Notes under the pieces: model-generated
Told to the model about the DNA's origin: nothing
What the model saw: only the letters and a program-made list of their open reading frames with translations
Databases searched by the model: none
Shown here: positions 33,688 to 45,592 of the stretch, one piece after another
How positions within the stretch are numbered: the first letter of the stretch is position 1
Layout of the letters: the number at the start of each line of letters is the position of its first letter
Program-made: the position numbers and the translations under genes
NCBI GenBank assembly: GCA_016630905.1
Contig: WBMQ01000002.1
Span: 2,604,001 to 2,668,000 of the forward strand
Origin: Capillidium heterosporum
Taxonomy: Eukaryota > Entomophthoromycota > Entomophthoromycetes > Entomophthorales > Capillidiaceae
Direction: 5' to 3'
Length of the DNA stretch: 64,000 nt

Positions 33688-35178
33688 ATGCAAAATAAGG
33701 AATCAAAGCTTTATAGATGTAAATTTTACATTTCGTACTACCTTCCAATCCTATCGCCGATAGTAAATCTATACGAGATATCCAAAACACTTACCAGCAT
33801 CCAAAAATTCGAATCAGCTATATTAGAGATGATTGAATGTTTGGACTTTAAAGAAAAGATTTATCCTAGCTCAATCAATATGTACTTTCAATCAATCCTT
33901 TGTTCCAATATCTATGGTGACTTAGTTTAACCTTTAAACTACTATACAACACCTATACTTAAAGATCAAGAGGCCATTGATAAGCTTAGAGAGATTTGCT
34001 ATCGAAACTACTGATCAAGTATTTTTGAACGATAAAGATTTTCAGGCTCGGAAAAAAGCTGCTGGGCATAACTTTCACAACAGTATACAGTGCCGTCTAA
34101 GCAAATAATTGCGGATCTACTTTTACATCTGGTAGATAAATATGTCAGGTATATAAAAACTTCCTGAATTGGAAACCTTCACCCACTTGAAGAAATACTC
34201 CCTCATTATCAAAACTCAAGGATAGGTAGACCGACTGATCAGCTATGGGAGCTGAAATTTAATTTAGTTTAGTAAACTATTTAGAATCAGATCTAACACG
34301 CCTCTTCAGCAAACTTAAGAGATTTAAGATAAGCGTCAGACCTACACCTCCAAACTTACTATTAAACCTCCAAAGTACTAGTTTATAATTCCTCTCCATC
34401 AAATGTAAGGTAGCTAGGCTCGACTTCTTTACTGATAGCAATTCAAATTTACTGAACCTACACTCCTTACTTATAAGCGCCAAGTTTCTAGGTTAGAGCG
34501 AAAATGCCACCTGTGTATCAACCTTCTCTAAACTTTGCAGCTTATCTGTAGCAGTAGCTGGAAGTTCGGATTTCGGTGCGATAAATTATTTTACTAAAGG
34601 TACCTATTGGCTCGCCTTAAAATGGCTAGAGGTGCCCTTTGAGAATCACAGCCCATCATTCTAAGTGAAAAGTGTGGTAACCTAATGTATCTCTACGCCA
34701 AATTATTCTAAACTCCTTATACAAACCTGCCGCTTTGCCTATGCCAACTCAATTTGAAGTTGAGTAAGATATCGAGAGATGCCCAGTTTCCATTGGAAAT
34801 TACACCTACCAAGCTAAACAACCCGAAAAACTTAACCATCAACGAACATTTTAGATTGTCCATGTTTGGCTTCTGACCTTTGATATAACTTTGTCATCTA
34901 AAGCTTCAAAGTATCCTCGATTTACTGCAGCTTCCATTGCTTTTATTAAGAATCAATCTTCATGCTGGTATTTCAATTTGATCTTTACTTCAGATGCACT
35001 TGAAGGTATCAATTTGGATCAAATGTTGGGAAACAACTCTCAATTTGATAGGTTTATGCCCATCGGATTGAATTGGATGCCTAAACGTCTCAAGAGCCGG
35101 TTTTTAAATTGCTGTAAGGAGCTTGTAAAGGCTGGTAGCTTAGATTCATCACAAAATCTATTAGAAATATTTATTTAA
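33688..35178 (+). pseudogene. Decayed F-box/LRR-family gene, copy G
   Basis: The ATG at 33688 begins an 80-codon frame with SKTLTSIQKFESAILEMIEC, the counterpart of the copy F F-box region. Intermediate pieces are frameshifted. The C-terminal 95 codons (34891–35178) are intact and carry ALEGINLDQMLGNNSQFDRF and the end SSQNLLEIFI, aligned with copy F to the last residue. It is therefore a full-length but broken copy. Confidence 0.7.
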
Positions 35179-35736
35179 CTTGGTTGCTTCATTGTATGGA
35201 TATTGTATAGTTTATCAATACACTTTATTAAACATGTATATAATTGCTATAGTAATTGTAGGGTTATTACATAGTAGTTGAGTTCTGGCTATAATTGCAG
35301 TATAAGCGTATGCTTTCTATGTAAAGGGCTGCAGCTTATCCTACATTGATTTTACTATAGTTCAAAGTAGTAACTCCTTATTATAATAAAATGTGAAGTC
35401 GAGTTGATGAGGTATTCTCTGCTTCTAAAGCTATTTTGAAGTATCGGTGTAAGCTAGCTTGGCATTAAGGCTTCGATGAAAGGATGGGGGTAAGTGAATA
35501 CAATTTAATATAGTAACTAAAAATCCAATTAAAACCTACATATGGGCTTATTTATGTTATTTAGGACTTTGAAATACCTTTCTGTTCGCCCCGGCGAGAA
35601 AACAAATGTCTAAATATTAAGTTGTTGTAACTTTAAACTATATTATCTAATAACAAGGCTCTAGCTACGGATATTTATTACACATATTACAAAATATAAA
35701 CCAAGGCTCAACTACTTTCAACTGATATACATATAA
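35179..35736. other. Intergenic
   Basis: Spacer between copy G and the 3' end of the PQ-loop transporter. A degraded trace of the copy F 3' flank may be present near 35540–35600. Confidence 0.4.
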
Positions 35737-36825
35737 TCAATTAGCTACCTCTACATCCTCATACTGTAAGACGTTATCGGCATATCTGAAGAACTGGTAG
35801 GTGACAACAAGATCCATTATCAATCCAAATGCACCGCCCAAGATCCATGGTAAGTTGAGCAATAAATACTCGTGCTCCAAACTGAAGGCTAGCATGGCAC
35901 CTAGGTAAGTGATGTTCCCGAAGATTGAGATGAGAAACATGGAGAAAGCTAGACCTTCAACGCTCTTCCGCTTATAATTGTGGTAAAGCTGGGGTAATCT
36001 GGAGAAGAAGAACAGGCTAGATGATGACCAACCCAAAAGCTGTGACTTGTTGACGTTGATGGGTAGGATAACAATCAAAGATACCAATACGAAGGTGGAC
36101 ATAATGAACAGCGCGGGTAAAAGCAAACTTACACCAGTATCCTTTTCGTTAATATCATGAGTGTTGGGGTACGATAAGGTGGAGTGGGTAGACAATCTAC
36201 GTATGGAGTTGACCTTGCTGTTGAAGTTGGGGTTGGGGTCAATGTGGTAGTTAGATGTGATGGATCTAGCAATAGAAGATCGCTTGGAAAGGGTAGAGTA
36301 GGTGGAGAGATTGCTGTTCAACAAGGGCTCCTCCTCATGGATCTGGATGATGGAGGTTGGTCGCACTTGGTTGAAGTTGAAGTTGATAGGTACTTGGGTA
36401 ATCTCCAAACGGTCCTCGATGGTATTGTTATCCTCATTACTACCTTCGTACTCGTCACTGCCTTCAACAAGTTGAACTAGAGGTTGGTAGTTCTGGTAGA
36501 TACTTAATCTGCTCTTGCTCTTGATGGAGCTGGTCACATTCTTCCAGATTACTTTGATTTTATCTTTAGGTCGGTAGACGTATATCTGGACAAATAAAAT
36601 CAGACCCAGAAGGAAGAGGTACCCAGTCACCAACTTGGTTGAAAGTATAAGGTCGCCTAACATGGCCCCAGTGAAGGATATAAAGTTGCCTATTATATTT
36701 AAACTAACGTACCCTGGCGACAATGAAGTTGCATTCTTGAGTTTGTAATTGGTGTAGATCTGGGGTACCATAACCATGATCCAACTGGCCAAGGAGAGAT
36801 GACCTAAAAGCTCGTAGAAGTACAT
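35737..36825 (-). CDS. PQ-loop vacuolar amino-acid transporter (Ypq/PQLC2-like)
   Basis: A single-exon gene of 362 aa. Ypq/PQLC2 proteins export cationic amino acids from vacuoles or lysosomes. Two PQ-loop repeats are clear: MVPQIYTNYKLKNATSLSPG near residue 22, and SRLPQLYHNYKRKSVEGLAF in the C-terminal third. Each sits in a three-helix bundle and a seventh helix separates them, the usual seven-helix topology. A long, Ser/Asn-rich cytosolic loop lies between the repeats (about residues 100–230), longer than in animal PQLC2 and typical of fungal Ypq proteins. The ATG at 36825 is chosen over a TTG at 36861, which would add 12 basic residues. Confidence 0.88.
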   Translation of the reverse strand: MYFYELLGHLSLASWIMVMVPQIYTNYKLKNATSLSPGYVSLNIIGNFISFTGAMLGDLILSTKLVTGYLFLLGLILFVQIYVYRPKDKIKVIWKNVTSSIKSKSRLSIYQNYQPLVQLVEGSDEYEGSNEDNNTIEDRLEITQVPINFNFNQVRPTSIIQIHEEEPLLNSNLSTYSTLSKRSSIARSITSNYHIDPNPNFNSKVNSIRRLSTHSTLSYPNTHDINEKDTGVSLLLPALFIMSTFVLVSLIVILPINVNKSQLLGWSSSSLFFFSRLPQLYHNYKRKSVEGLAFSMFLISIFGNITYLGAMLAFSLEHEYLLLNLPWILGGAFGLIMDLVVTYQFFRYADNVLQYEDVEVAN

Positions 36826-37942
36826 CGTTCCTACCTTTGATTTTCTATATAGTATTTGCAAAGGGTATTAAAGCTAGAAAGGAACTTTAATAAGTAAATG
36901 TAGTTGGAATTTCGAACTTCGTCCGAGCTGCAAGTTTCTCTCAACAATGAAAGAAATAAAAACAAAATCGTTCCTTCGTTTTATAATGGGACTGAGCTAT
37001 TTTTAACTTTTTAGCTAGTTTCTACCTTGCCTATTAGAATTTAGCCCGAAGACCTAAACTTTTGAAGGTTCGATAAGGGGACTTTCTAAATAGAAAGTAG
37101 CTAAACATACGTGTCTATAAATATCTAAATTGATTTTATGGGGCATAGTACGCTTAGCATACCTACAACGATGTGCTGAGTGTATAGAAAGGGAGGATCT
37201 CCCTACGGTTCGGGCTATAGCCCTCTTTTAAACGTTGTAAACGGTCGGACTAGCATTTTTTCTTGTAAAGCAAGCCTATTAAATAAATTGCAAATGCGGC
37301 CAAGGACTTGGAGAGGAGGCAGGTGGATTAACTACAGGGAATCATTGGATTATTAATTCTGGCTGTGTTTGAATTGACAAGAAAGCTATTAGGTTTATGA
37401 GGGGATTTAATGAGCTTTCCACATGACAACTGAAATAGGAGTCAGCAAGATTGACTCATACGTTTACTTATAAGCATTAAACTGCAAAACTGGCCTCTAT
37501 AGCTTATATTTGACAGGTGGGGGCATATATCTCAACCGTTTGGATTAAGATTTAATATAGATTGAGTTGAGGAAACTACTCCATCCCAAGAGGTTAAATG
37601 AAAGCCTATTATAAATTATTCAAGTTGTAGTTAGACAGATTATGGATTCTAAAATCCAAAATGAATATTTTCAAATACATATGTATTTGAAGAAAGTATA
37701 TGCAAGCACCTACATCCTCTTTTCAAATTTAAAGCGGCCATTCCTTCAATCTAACTAAATGGGATGTCCTTTAAACTAGAATGGAAAGGTATAAAAATGA
37801 AAACAGGAATGCAATCTAACTACTTTATTAAACTCTAAAGACGATATATTCCCATTAAATAACTAGCGAGGTCTCAGTTAAAAGACTACAACACCCATTC
37901 AAACTCAGCCTACTTAATCAACAGCTATATTTCTAATTCCCG
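36826..37942. other. Intergenic, with a hairpin-rich block at 37151–37223
   Basis: About 1.1 kb between the PQ-loop gene's upstream side and the 3' end of the CLEC16A homologue. Apart from the structured block listed separately, no coding or RNA gene was recognised. Confidence 0.5.
37151..37223. ncRNA. Candidate structured element: three successive hairpins
   Basis: CTTAGCA (37153–37159) pairs with TGCTGAG (one G·U). AGGGAG/CTCCCT with a 3-nt loop lies at 37190–37204. The perfect palindrome GGGCTATAGCCC lies at 37212–37223. The block is richer in G+C than its surroundings and followed by T-rich sequence. It matches no RNA family I recognise. It could be a small structured RNA or a DNA-level palindrome cluster. 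Confidence 0.3.
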
Positions 37943-40900
37943 TTAAAAAGCCAATCGCACTCTCCTCAAAAATTGTTCTCGGTTCCTAATAACTTCCCCT
38001 TCAACGATCTCACAGAACTCCTTTCTCCTACTACTCGACTTGAACCTGAGCTCCAGTGTAGAATCCTTGGTCTTACTTACTAAACTTGAATTCAGATGAT
38101 CTAGCAGCACCAACTTGGGAACTTTCCATATAAAAGTCGAAATGCGAACCTCAGCTGGAATATCGACATCATTCTGCAACTCTAAACCACTTACCGAACC
38201 TAGGCTTCGAACCTTGGGGTTGGATTTCTTGCCGCTTACCAACTTCAACTCGGTGGTGTACGCTTCGACCTTGATCTGTAAGGAGGCATCAGTCAACAGC
38301 TGACTCGTCTTGTCGGCAAGTTTGACTTGGAAATTGGGGAACGAAGTTAAATTGGTAGGGCTGGCCGAACGGGAAGGCGGCTGGTAGGTCCTAGTCAAGA
38401 AGCGACGAGGTGAAGGTTCGGTACGCAGTAGCCAGTGACTCAACTTTAGGTACACTAACATGACAAAGGTAGTTTTGACGAGCTGGTTGACTGCCCCATC
38501 TTGATTTTGGGATATGGTGGGTTGGATAGAAGGCTGAACTAGCTCAACAGCGTCACGGAAGATGAGTTGGTTGGCTAAGGTCTCAGGCCAGTCTACACAA
38601 AACCTTCAATATTCCCACACTATAAAGCAAAAATTACCTAGGAATACTTCCGTAACCTTACGTACGATTTCTTGCGTGTTGACGGGCTTTTTGAAAGTGG
38701 TCAGCAGCTGTAGGAAAAGGTCCTTTATCCTAAGCAGTCGATCGCTTATACACTTTGCTAGTTGAGACTCCAAACAAGGCTTCGTCCCCGGGAAGTGTAC
38801 GAGATCGATTAGTAGATCACCAACTAGCTTCAGGGTTACGAGCGGCAGTTGGGAATCCTTATCTAGTACATCAAGCAACACTTTGACTGTATATCGGTGG
38901 TACCACCACTAAATTCCCTCAATTAAAATTCATTTGGAAATAAAGCTTACTGGATAGACTATCGGGTCATAAACCAACTCAGGATTGATGATATTGAAGA
39001 GTCTAGTTCGTTGGTCGTAGTTAGTCCTCGGTCTTACTCTCACCTGAAATTTTCTTATCAGTCGGTCGTAGTAGATCGTTCTAAATTTATTGAAAATTAA
39101 TCAAAATATAATATAAAGTATACTGTTAGTAGCCACATTCGAACTTGGCGTTGACTCGAGACTCCTAACTTGAGCTGCCACTGAGGTAGTAGCTCTAAAG
39201 ATAATTAAAATTAGTCAAAATCACATAATTACCCTTTTGCTTGGTAAGGCCACTCATAAGCAAGATGACCTGTAATAATTGGGTCGCAACATCGACTTGG
39301 TTACGATAGGCCTCAAAGTCAAAGTCGGTGTTAAAGTTGGATGACAAGTTCAAATCAGGGTAGACTCTGTGATGAGTAATTTGACCTTCGGATTATCGGT
39401 CTAGGTGTTACATCGACTGAACTAACCCTACGACCAGAAATAACGAAATCCAATTTGGAGTGCTGATCTAGCTGAAGTAGGTACCTGTCGATGAGTTGGG
39501 CCGGATTATCTAAACCGTCGAAGGCATCATACCTACGACAATTATTTTAGTTTCTACCGTCAAAACTCTTATATTAAAATGTACCTTGCATCACCTAAAT
39601 AAGATAAATGAAGATACCGATCAGTAAAATTTTAAAGGGTAGATCAAATTACGATAGAGCTGGAGACGGTTGTTGAAGAAGCTTAAGACAACTTTAGTCT
39701 CAAAGCCCTGCGGGTACACCTCCGATTCCCTATCAACCTCATTTACAACGTCGATTTCTGAAGTACCGGTCGACAATTCAGTTGATCGTTGCGGTAATTG
39801 CTCCTTGCCAACCTCCAGCAGGTTAGGATCAAGGTGAAATAACCTCTGCACCATTAAATTAACTAATACAACATCTTCGAACGTAGCCACCCACAGGTTC
39901 ATAAGAAATAGATGTAGTTTCGGATCCACTTTATCTAAGTTAAACACCGTCTTCAACAGAATATCTGACCAGATCTGTGGACGTAAAATCAACTTACAGC
40001 TGTCCAAACTCAGCTTTAGTAAGTCGTTGAGGTAGCTTATAGACTCCCAAAGGCTTGCTACTAGTGATAAGAAGTAAGGTCTACGACCCAACTTTAACGT
40101 TTGGTCGAGCTGGAGAGGCAGTTGGGTTAGTTCTGACTTCCAAGTTAAAATTAGCGGCTGGTGGTCTACTGAACTCAAACTTCGGTGGAACTGACGATCC
40201 TGAACTGAAATAATTAAACCAAAATAGAATTAATAACTTACCAGACAACAGGTTCAAAGTGATGGTTTTCAGAGCCACTTTGACCATAGGATCTTTGGAC
40301 TGGACCAGCTGGCAGCATCGATCCACCAACTTGAACCTCCCATCCTCTCCCGCCAATCGGATCAACAACCAATCGCGCTCCCTACTCAGTGTCGAAACGA
40401 TTGATTTGATAAAGGTAACAAAGTATGGTAACAATTCCTCGCCGAACTGAGTTCTACCGGCAGGATCAAAGTCCGACATATTAACTACCTGATCTAAAAA
40501 CTTACTCGTTAACAATGCTTGCAAATTGGTCCTTCTGCTGGCAGCTCTCTAGCCATATGTGGAAAGTCTGCAATAGTTGCATCTTGAGCTCGATCAAAGT
40601 CCGTTCCGTAGGTCCTTCCATCAAAATTTTGGATTGTAAGGCATGGTGGTGGTCGAATGCAGTTTCTCCCGATTCGTGGGATAAGGAAATGGTAACCGAA
40701 GGTAAGGTGGAAGGGGAGCCTTTGGACCAAGAGACGAACCCCTTCAAGTTGAACTCACGGTTGGTTTGGCTAGGGTTAGATAAGTTGAGTAGCCACAGCA
40801 GATATATATGTAGATTCTGATGGAGGAAATGTTGAAAGTAATTGGTCACTTTTAAGTCAGGCTCTAGAGTGGCATCTATCTCCTTGGAAGTTGGAATGGA

Positions 40901-41236
40901 ATGCATAGTTGTATTGGAATTTTGAGGAATTTGATTCTTGTCACTCCACACTAATACTTCTGTCAACTTGCGTATAATTTCGATTAAATTGTCGGTGTCA
41001 TTAGCCGGGTTGAGGTACAACAAGTCGTCACATAGCGCCCTAATTTATGAAAGAAAAAGAAATTATAAATGAAAAATAATGCTAGAAACTTACTGAAAAC
41101 TTTCTGGACTATAGAGTTTTAACCTTGCCTTGTCTTTGTTCAAGAATGGAGTGGAGCTGAGTGGAGTACTTAAGTTATGAGTCATCGTTTGGAGCATTCC
41201 CATTAGATACTTCTGGGTCCAGTCGAGGTGCTCCAT
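37943..41236 (-). CDS. CLEC16A/Ema homologue (FPL domain)
   Basis: CLEC16A acts at late endosomes and in autophagy. Exon 1 (41236–41094) and exon 2 (41039–40506) contain LIEIIRKLTEVLVWSDKNQ and ELKMQLLQTFHIWLE, as in the FPL domain. Exon 3 (40453–40242) has EELLPYFVTFIKSIVSTL and VKVALKTITLNLLS; exon 4 (40204–39653) has SYLNDLLKLSLDSC. A 10-nt exon (39594–39585) then leads to 39532. From there to about 38942 the exon ends are uncertain. The last parts are about 39085–38942, 38893–38626 and the final exon, about 38581–37943, with a basic C-terminus.

Three joints are doubtful. At 40505–40454, a 52-nt intron competes with a one-base frameshift that would keep FLDQVVNMSDFDP. At 39486–39369 and near 39135–39083 the frame also changes. 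Either splicing is unusual or small indels are present. Confidence 0.7.
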
Positions 41237-41770
41237 CTTTTATAAAACTTTGCTGTTGAAATGATGCACTATTTTGATCTAAGATTAAGTTAAAATATAT
41301 GTGATTAATTTGATGCTCTCTATCTATAGTCGACTACCGGAAAACTAGTTGTATGGGCTGTTGGTTTCTTCAAGCTGTTCGTTTTATGAGCAAGTTACGG
41401 TTGAAACATTTGGTAACGTTTGGAGACAAAGATGCCGTCATAGTTTAAACTCGATTAAGTCAAAGTCCAAATTTTTATGTAAGACTGGGAACCACCCAAT
41501 TGTATTGATGAGATTTAGGCTGTTATTGAATACTAAAATATTCAAATTAAGGTCCTATAAAGACCAATTTTAATTGAGTTTTAAGACAGATAATCCTGAA
41601 CATACCCCTAGAAAATGAACGCTTTATTTCCAAATATAGAACCTGTATAGGGAATTGGTAGCCAAGAATCCAACCTATTCGCTAAGCTCAATCAAATTTG
41701 CAAAGTTATCAAACAAATCTCGAAAATTTCTTTCTGCTCTTTGATCTCTTCAAAAGAACAAACTGCAATT
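41237..41770. other. Divergent intergenic region
   Basis: A shared upstream region of the CLEC16A homologue (-) and the Dbp8 helicase (+). No conserved element was identified. Confidence 0.5.
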
Positions 41771-43586
41771 ATGGTGGGCGACAATATCAATCCTAGTATC
41801 AACTCTAAAGCTAACAAGAGACATAAAAAGAATGGGAAGGCTAAAACCCAAAAAAATATCCTCTCCACGTCCAACGATTATATTTTCAAAGAGGATCCTA
41901 AAGATACCAAGCTGGAAGGTAAGCTTTTAATGAAATATGGAAAGCTAATTGAAATTCAAGATGATGAAGACGACGAGAATGACGAAAATTATGAAGCTAC
42001 CGAGGATGATGAGGATAGTGATGATGGCAAGGTTATATCTTCGGATGAGCAAATTGAAGCTTCAACTGATGAATCTGAAGGAAACAAAGATATCAACGAG
42101 AACGAGAGTTCCAATTCCACCATCGATAATTCGGAGGACGAAGATTCAGGGGTCTCAGATCAGGAAGCAGATGCTGAAGTTGTAAAAGATGAAGGTGAAG
42201 CTCAAGACGAAAATGAGAAACCTGAAGAAATCGAAGTTTACCGTGGGGACATAACCTTTCAAAGTTTAGGATTGAACCCGTGGCTCATCGAAGCTTTAGA
42301 CCGGATGTCTATCCACAAACCGACCGAAATTCAAGCCAAGTGCATCCCAGCCATCCTGCAAGGTACTTTCCACCATTTAATTATTTAGCTAACCTACAAA
42401 TTTAGGCCGAGATGTAGTAGGTGGTGCCAAGACTGGTTCAGGTAAGACAGCCGCCTTTGCATTACCCATCCTCCACAATCTAGCCTTAGACCCCTATGGC
42501 ACCTTCGCTTTAGTTTTAACTCCTACTCGTGAATTGGCCTTTCAACTTGCTGAACAGTTCGCCGCTCTAGGTGAAGGAATCAACCTTCGCTATTCAGTTA
42601 TCGTAGGTGGCCTAGACATGATGCAGCAGAGTTTGGATCTGGGACGTCGACCTCACGTCATCGTAGCTACCCCCGGACGGTTAGCCGACCTTATACGCTC
42701 ATCCCCCGATGTCATCCATCTGTCCAAGCTGGCTTATTTAGTATTGGACGAGGCCGATCGACTGCTGACACCTACTTTTGCTGAGGACCTTGGTGAAATT
42801 TTCAACATTCTACCCAAGTCCAAAAAGACTTTGTTATTCACGGCCACTATGACCGAACCTGTACTCCAAGTTCTGAAAAATCCCAAGCCAGGCAAACTTC
42901 CACCTTTCCAGTATCAGGTTGCCAGCGACATCCTTACTGTAAGTCAGCTGGACCAACGGTACATCTTCCTCCCCAGCTACGTCAAGGACGCATATTTATA
43001 TCACGTGTTAACCCTATCTCAGTTCGAGAACGCGAGCTTCATCGTCTTTGTTAACAAGTGCTACACCGCCGAACTCATTAAAGTCATGTTGTGTAACTTG
43101 GGTCACAAGTGCGTAGCCCTACATTCCAACCTGAGTCAGCGGGAACGTATGAACGCGTTAGCACGATTCAAGACCGCTACCACCACCACTCTAATCTCGA
43201 CCGATGTTGGTAGTCGTGGTCTAGATATCCCTTCTGTCCAAGTTGTCATTAACTATGATCTACCTTCCGACCCCAGTGACTATGTCCACCGTGTAGGTCG
43301 TACTGCCCGTGCCGGCCGTGGTGGTCAGACAATTGCCTTAGTTGCAGAACGTGACGTCAACCTAGTCCATGCCATTGAAGCCAAAATCAACAAGAAGTTG
43401 GATTTATTCGAGATGAAGGAAGAAGACGTCATCAGCAAGTTGAATCCGGTCAGTGAAGCCAAGCGCATGGCTAGTATGCACCTTCACGATACTAAATTCG
43501 GCGAGAAAAAGAAACAACAGTTGGCTAAGTATGAAGGTAAAAAGAATGGTAAGGTGAGTTCGAAACGAACCAGGAGTAAGGTATAA
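41771..43586 (+). CDS. DBP8: DEAD-box RNA helicase Dbp8/DDX49
   Basis: Two exons (41771–42362, 42406–43586; 43-nt intron) give 590 aa. Dbp8/DDX49 is a nucleolar ATPase needed for 18S rRNA processing in the SSU processome. After an acidic, low-complexity amino terminus of about 160 residues come FQSLGLNPWLIEAL, the Q motif (PTEIQAKCIPAIL), motif I GAKTGSGKT (interrupted upstream by the intron), Ia PTRELAFQ, Ib ATPGRLADLIRS, II LDEADRLL, III TAT, V TDVGSRGLDIPSVQVVINYD and VI HRVGRTARAGRGG. The tail is Lys-rich. The order and the spacing fit DDX49 best. The acidic extension is longer than in yeast Dbp8. The start is the ATG at 41771. Confidence 0.92.
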
Positions 43587-44481
43587 GGAAATGGTTGGTT
43601 TAAATGCTTATCACTTTTGACTCCCAATACTCAAACTATGAATCTTGCTTATCATGGCTTATATTCCAAACTTAAACGATGATTTGGGAGGTACGAATCT
43701 AATAGTAAAATATAGAATATTAGAACCACGTTTACTAAAAATACTGACAAGTACATATTATTAAAGCCTAAGTATAATGTAGTATATATGTAATCAATGG
43801 ATATTTTACTTTTTACGTGGCAAGCGTCGTTTGATTTTAGTGCTGTCTCTTTAGTATGTTTGAGTGGTGAGATTAAATAGATTTTATAATGAATGAGGTG
43901 ATATATGTATTTTGATATACTATTTGTTTTAATATTAGAGATTAGTTTAATGAAGCTATGTAATATATTTGACTGTATAGATATATAAAGCTGGGAGTAG
44001 TTTAGAGAAACTTCGTAGGTCTATTGATAATTTAAAATTTTACTTAGTGTATGTACATGAGTCAAATAAAACTCTAAAGTCAAGTCTGATACTCAAGCCC
44101 AATATATAATTTATATATAAGCTATATAAAATAACAAAGCAAATAAACCAACATTTAAAAGAACCTCTTCATTAACCAAATTCCTTATAGATCTAGAAGC
44201 TACAATCTAAGCTAACGCATCTCAAAGTTTCTTATCGAAACCTTCATTTCAAATTTATAAATCTACTCCCTAAAGTTGGACGCTTAACCTTACTGCCTTT
44301 TGAAGAAACTGGACTGGGACATGAAAAAAGTCGTTTGGTCCAAACACCATTCGCCAATTTTCAAATAGCTGTTCAAATACCCATGGACTTCCTCAGGTTT
44401 CTGACCTTCGACAGTTGATGTTCACTTTCTTGACGTCGAACCTAATATAATAAAGTAAAGCCAATACAAATGTCAATGTAA
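43587..44481. other. Intergenic
   Basis: AT-rich spacer after the helicase. Nothing recognised. Confidence 0.5.
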
Positions 44482-44718
44482 ATGGGGAGTGAACGAAAAA
44501 GAAATAAAGCTTACGTTAAACCGGAAGACCTTCTAACACCAGCTAAAACGGTTGAAATTAAAACTGCATCGAAGGCGAAATGTACAACTTTGCTAACGAC
44601 TCCCATACTTATTTGTAAAAAGTTGGATCATGAAGCTTCTTTCAAATTTATATTGACAATGGTGGAAAAACCGGTTCAACCGATATACCGAATCATTTGC
44701 TTGAGAATTATGCTTTGA
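44482..44718 (+). CDS. Small unrecognised ORF (78 aa)
   Basis: ATG to TGA without interruption. The start is basic (MGSERKRNKAYVKPEDLL), then mildly hydrophobic. I know no family that fits and there is no supporting context. It may be chance. Confidence 0.2.
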   Translation: MGSERKRNKAYVKPEDLLTPAKTVEIKTASKAKCTTLLTTPILICKKLDHEASFKFILTMVEKPVQPIYRIICLRIML

Positions 44719-45049
44719 TTGAAAGTGAATTGGATTCAATTTAGATATCAAATAGTAATATAGCTTGGTAGGTTAAAATCGAAAGTATTGGCACAATTAA
44801 TATTAAGATTTTAGAAAATATTGCGAATACAGGTAGTTATATAAAATAATTTATACTATTTCAAATGCTTCAAAGATTCACGTATTTCACAAATAATGTA
44901 ACTATTTCTATCACTTAATCAAAAAAGCTAAAATATAGTTATAGATACAATAAAAACAAGCGAATATCTTAGCTTGAATACCTATATGGGCACCTACTGT
45001 AAGAATTTATAAAAAAGTATCTTACAAAGTGCTAAAAATAAAAAGGAAA
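44719..45049. other. Intergenic
   Basis: AT-rich spacer leading to the terminator side of a tRNA-Asp gene. Confidence 0.5.
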
Positions 45050-45121
45050 CTCTCGAGCGGGGAATTGAACCCCGGTCTCCCGCGTGACAGGCGGGGATAC
45101 TCACCACTATACTACCCGAGA
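45050..45121 (-). tRNA. tRNA-Asp (GTC)
   Basis: 72 nt, identical to the copy at 10186. Its 5' flank (higher coordinates, ATATCAATTCATTATCGGAT on the plus strand) closely matches that of the 10613 copy, so the duplicated unit extends beyond the gene. Confidence 0.95.
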
Positions 45122-45592
45122 TATCAATTCATTATCGGATGGTTTTTTTCTTTAGATGTATCTATAATAATAAAAAATATTTTAATGGTGATGGAGTTAG
45201 ATTACTTGACCTTGGACTCTCCTAGAGCCTATCTATTTACTTATACATTAGTAGTAGTACTTATTTATATCAATAATATAATAGTAAGCTATAGTATATG
45301 TAAATATAAGTGCTAAACTTGGTATTTATCCAAGCTCTACTTTGAAATTCCTAGTATACCGCATCCAAATTAGATATTTTGACTATTTTATAGTGCTATC
45401 AATTTGGAACTTCAAACGTATCTCTGAGATTGATTCTATCCTCAAAATTACGTAGTTTCCTATATATCAAAACTATTATCGATTTAAACCAATTGATTCG
45501 AATAGTTTCTGTCAAAGATCCTCACTTTAAATCCTTCATCACTGAATTGAAAGCCAAACCATCTTCAAAGAATCAAAGCTTAGAATAGAACA
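45122..45592. other. Intergenic
   Basis: Divergent spacer between a tRNA-Asp gene and ELP6. The first ~40 nt are the conserved tRNA 5' flank. Confidence 0.5.

Noticed and set aside
40509-40820. Open frames on both strands within CLEC16A exon 2
   Set aside because: Shadows of the coding exon; no ATG-led, family-like product.
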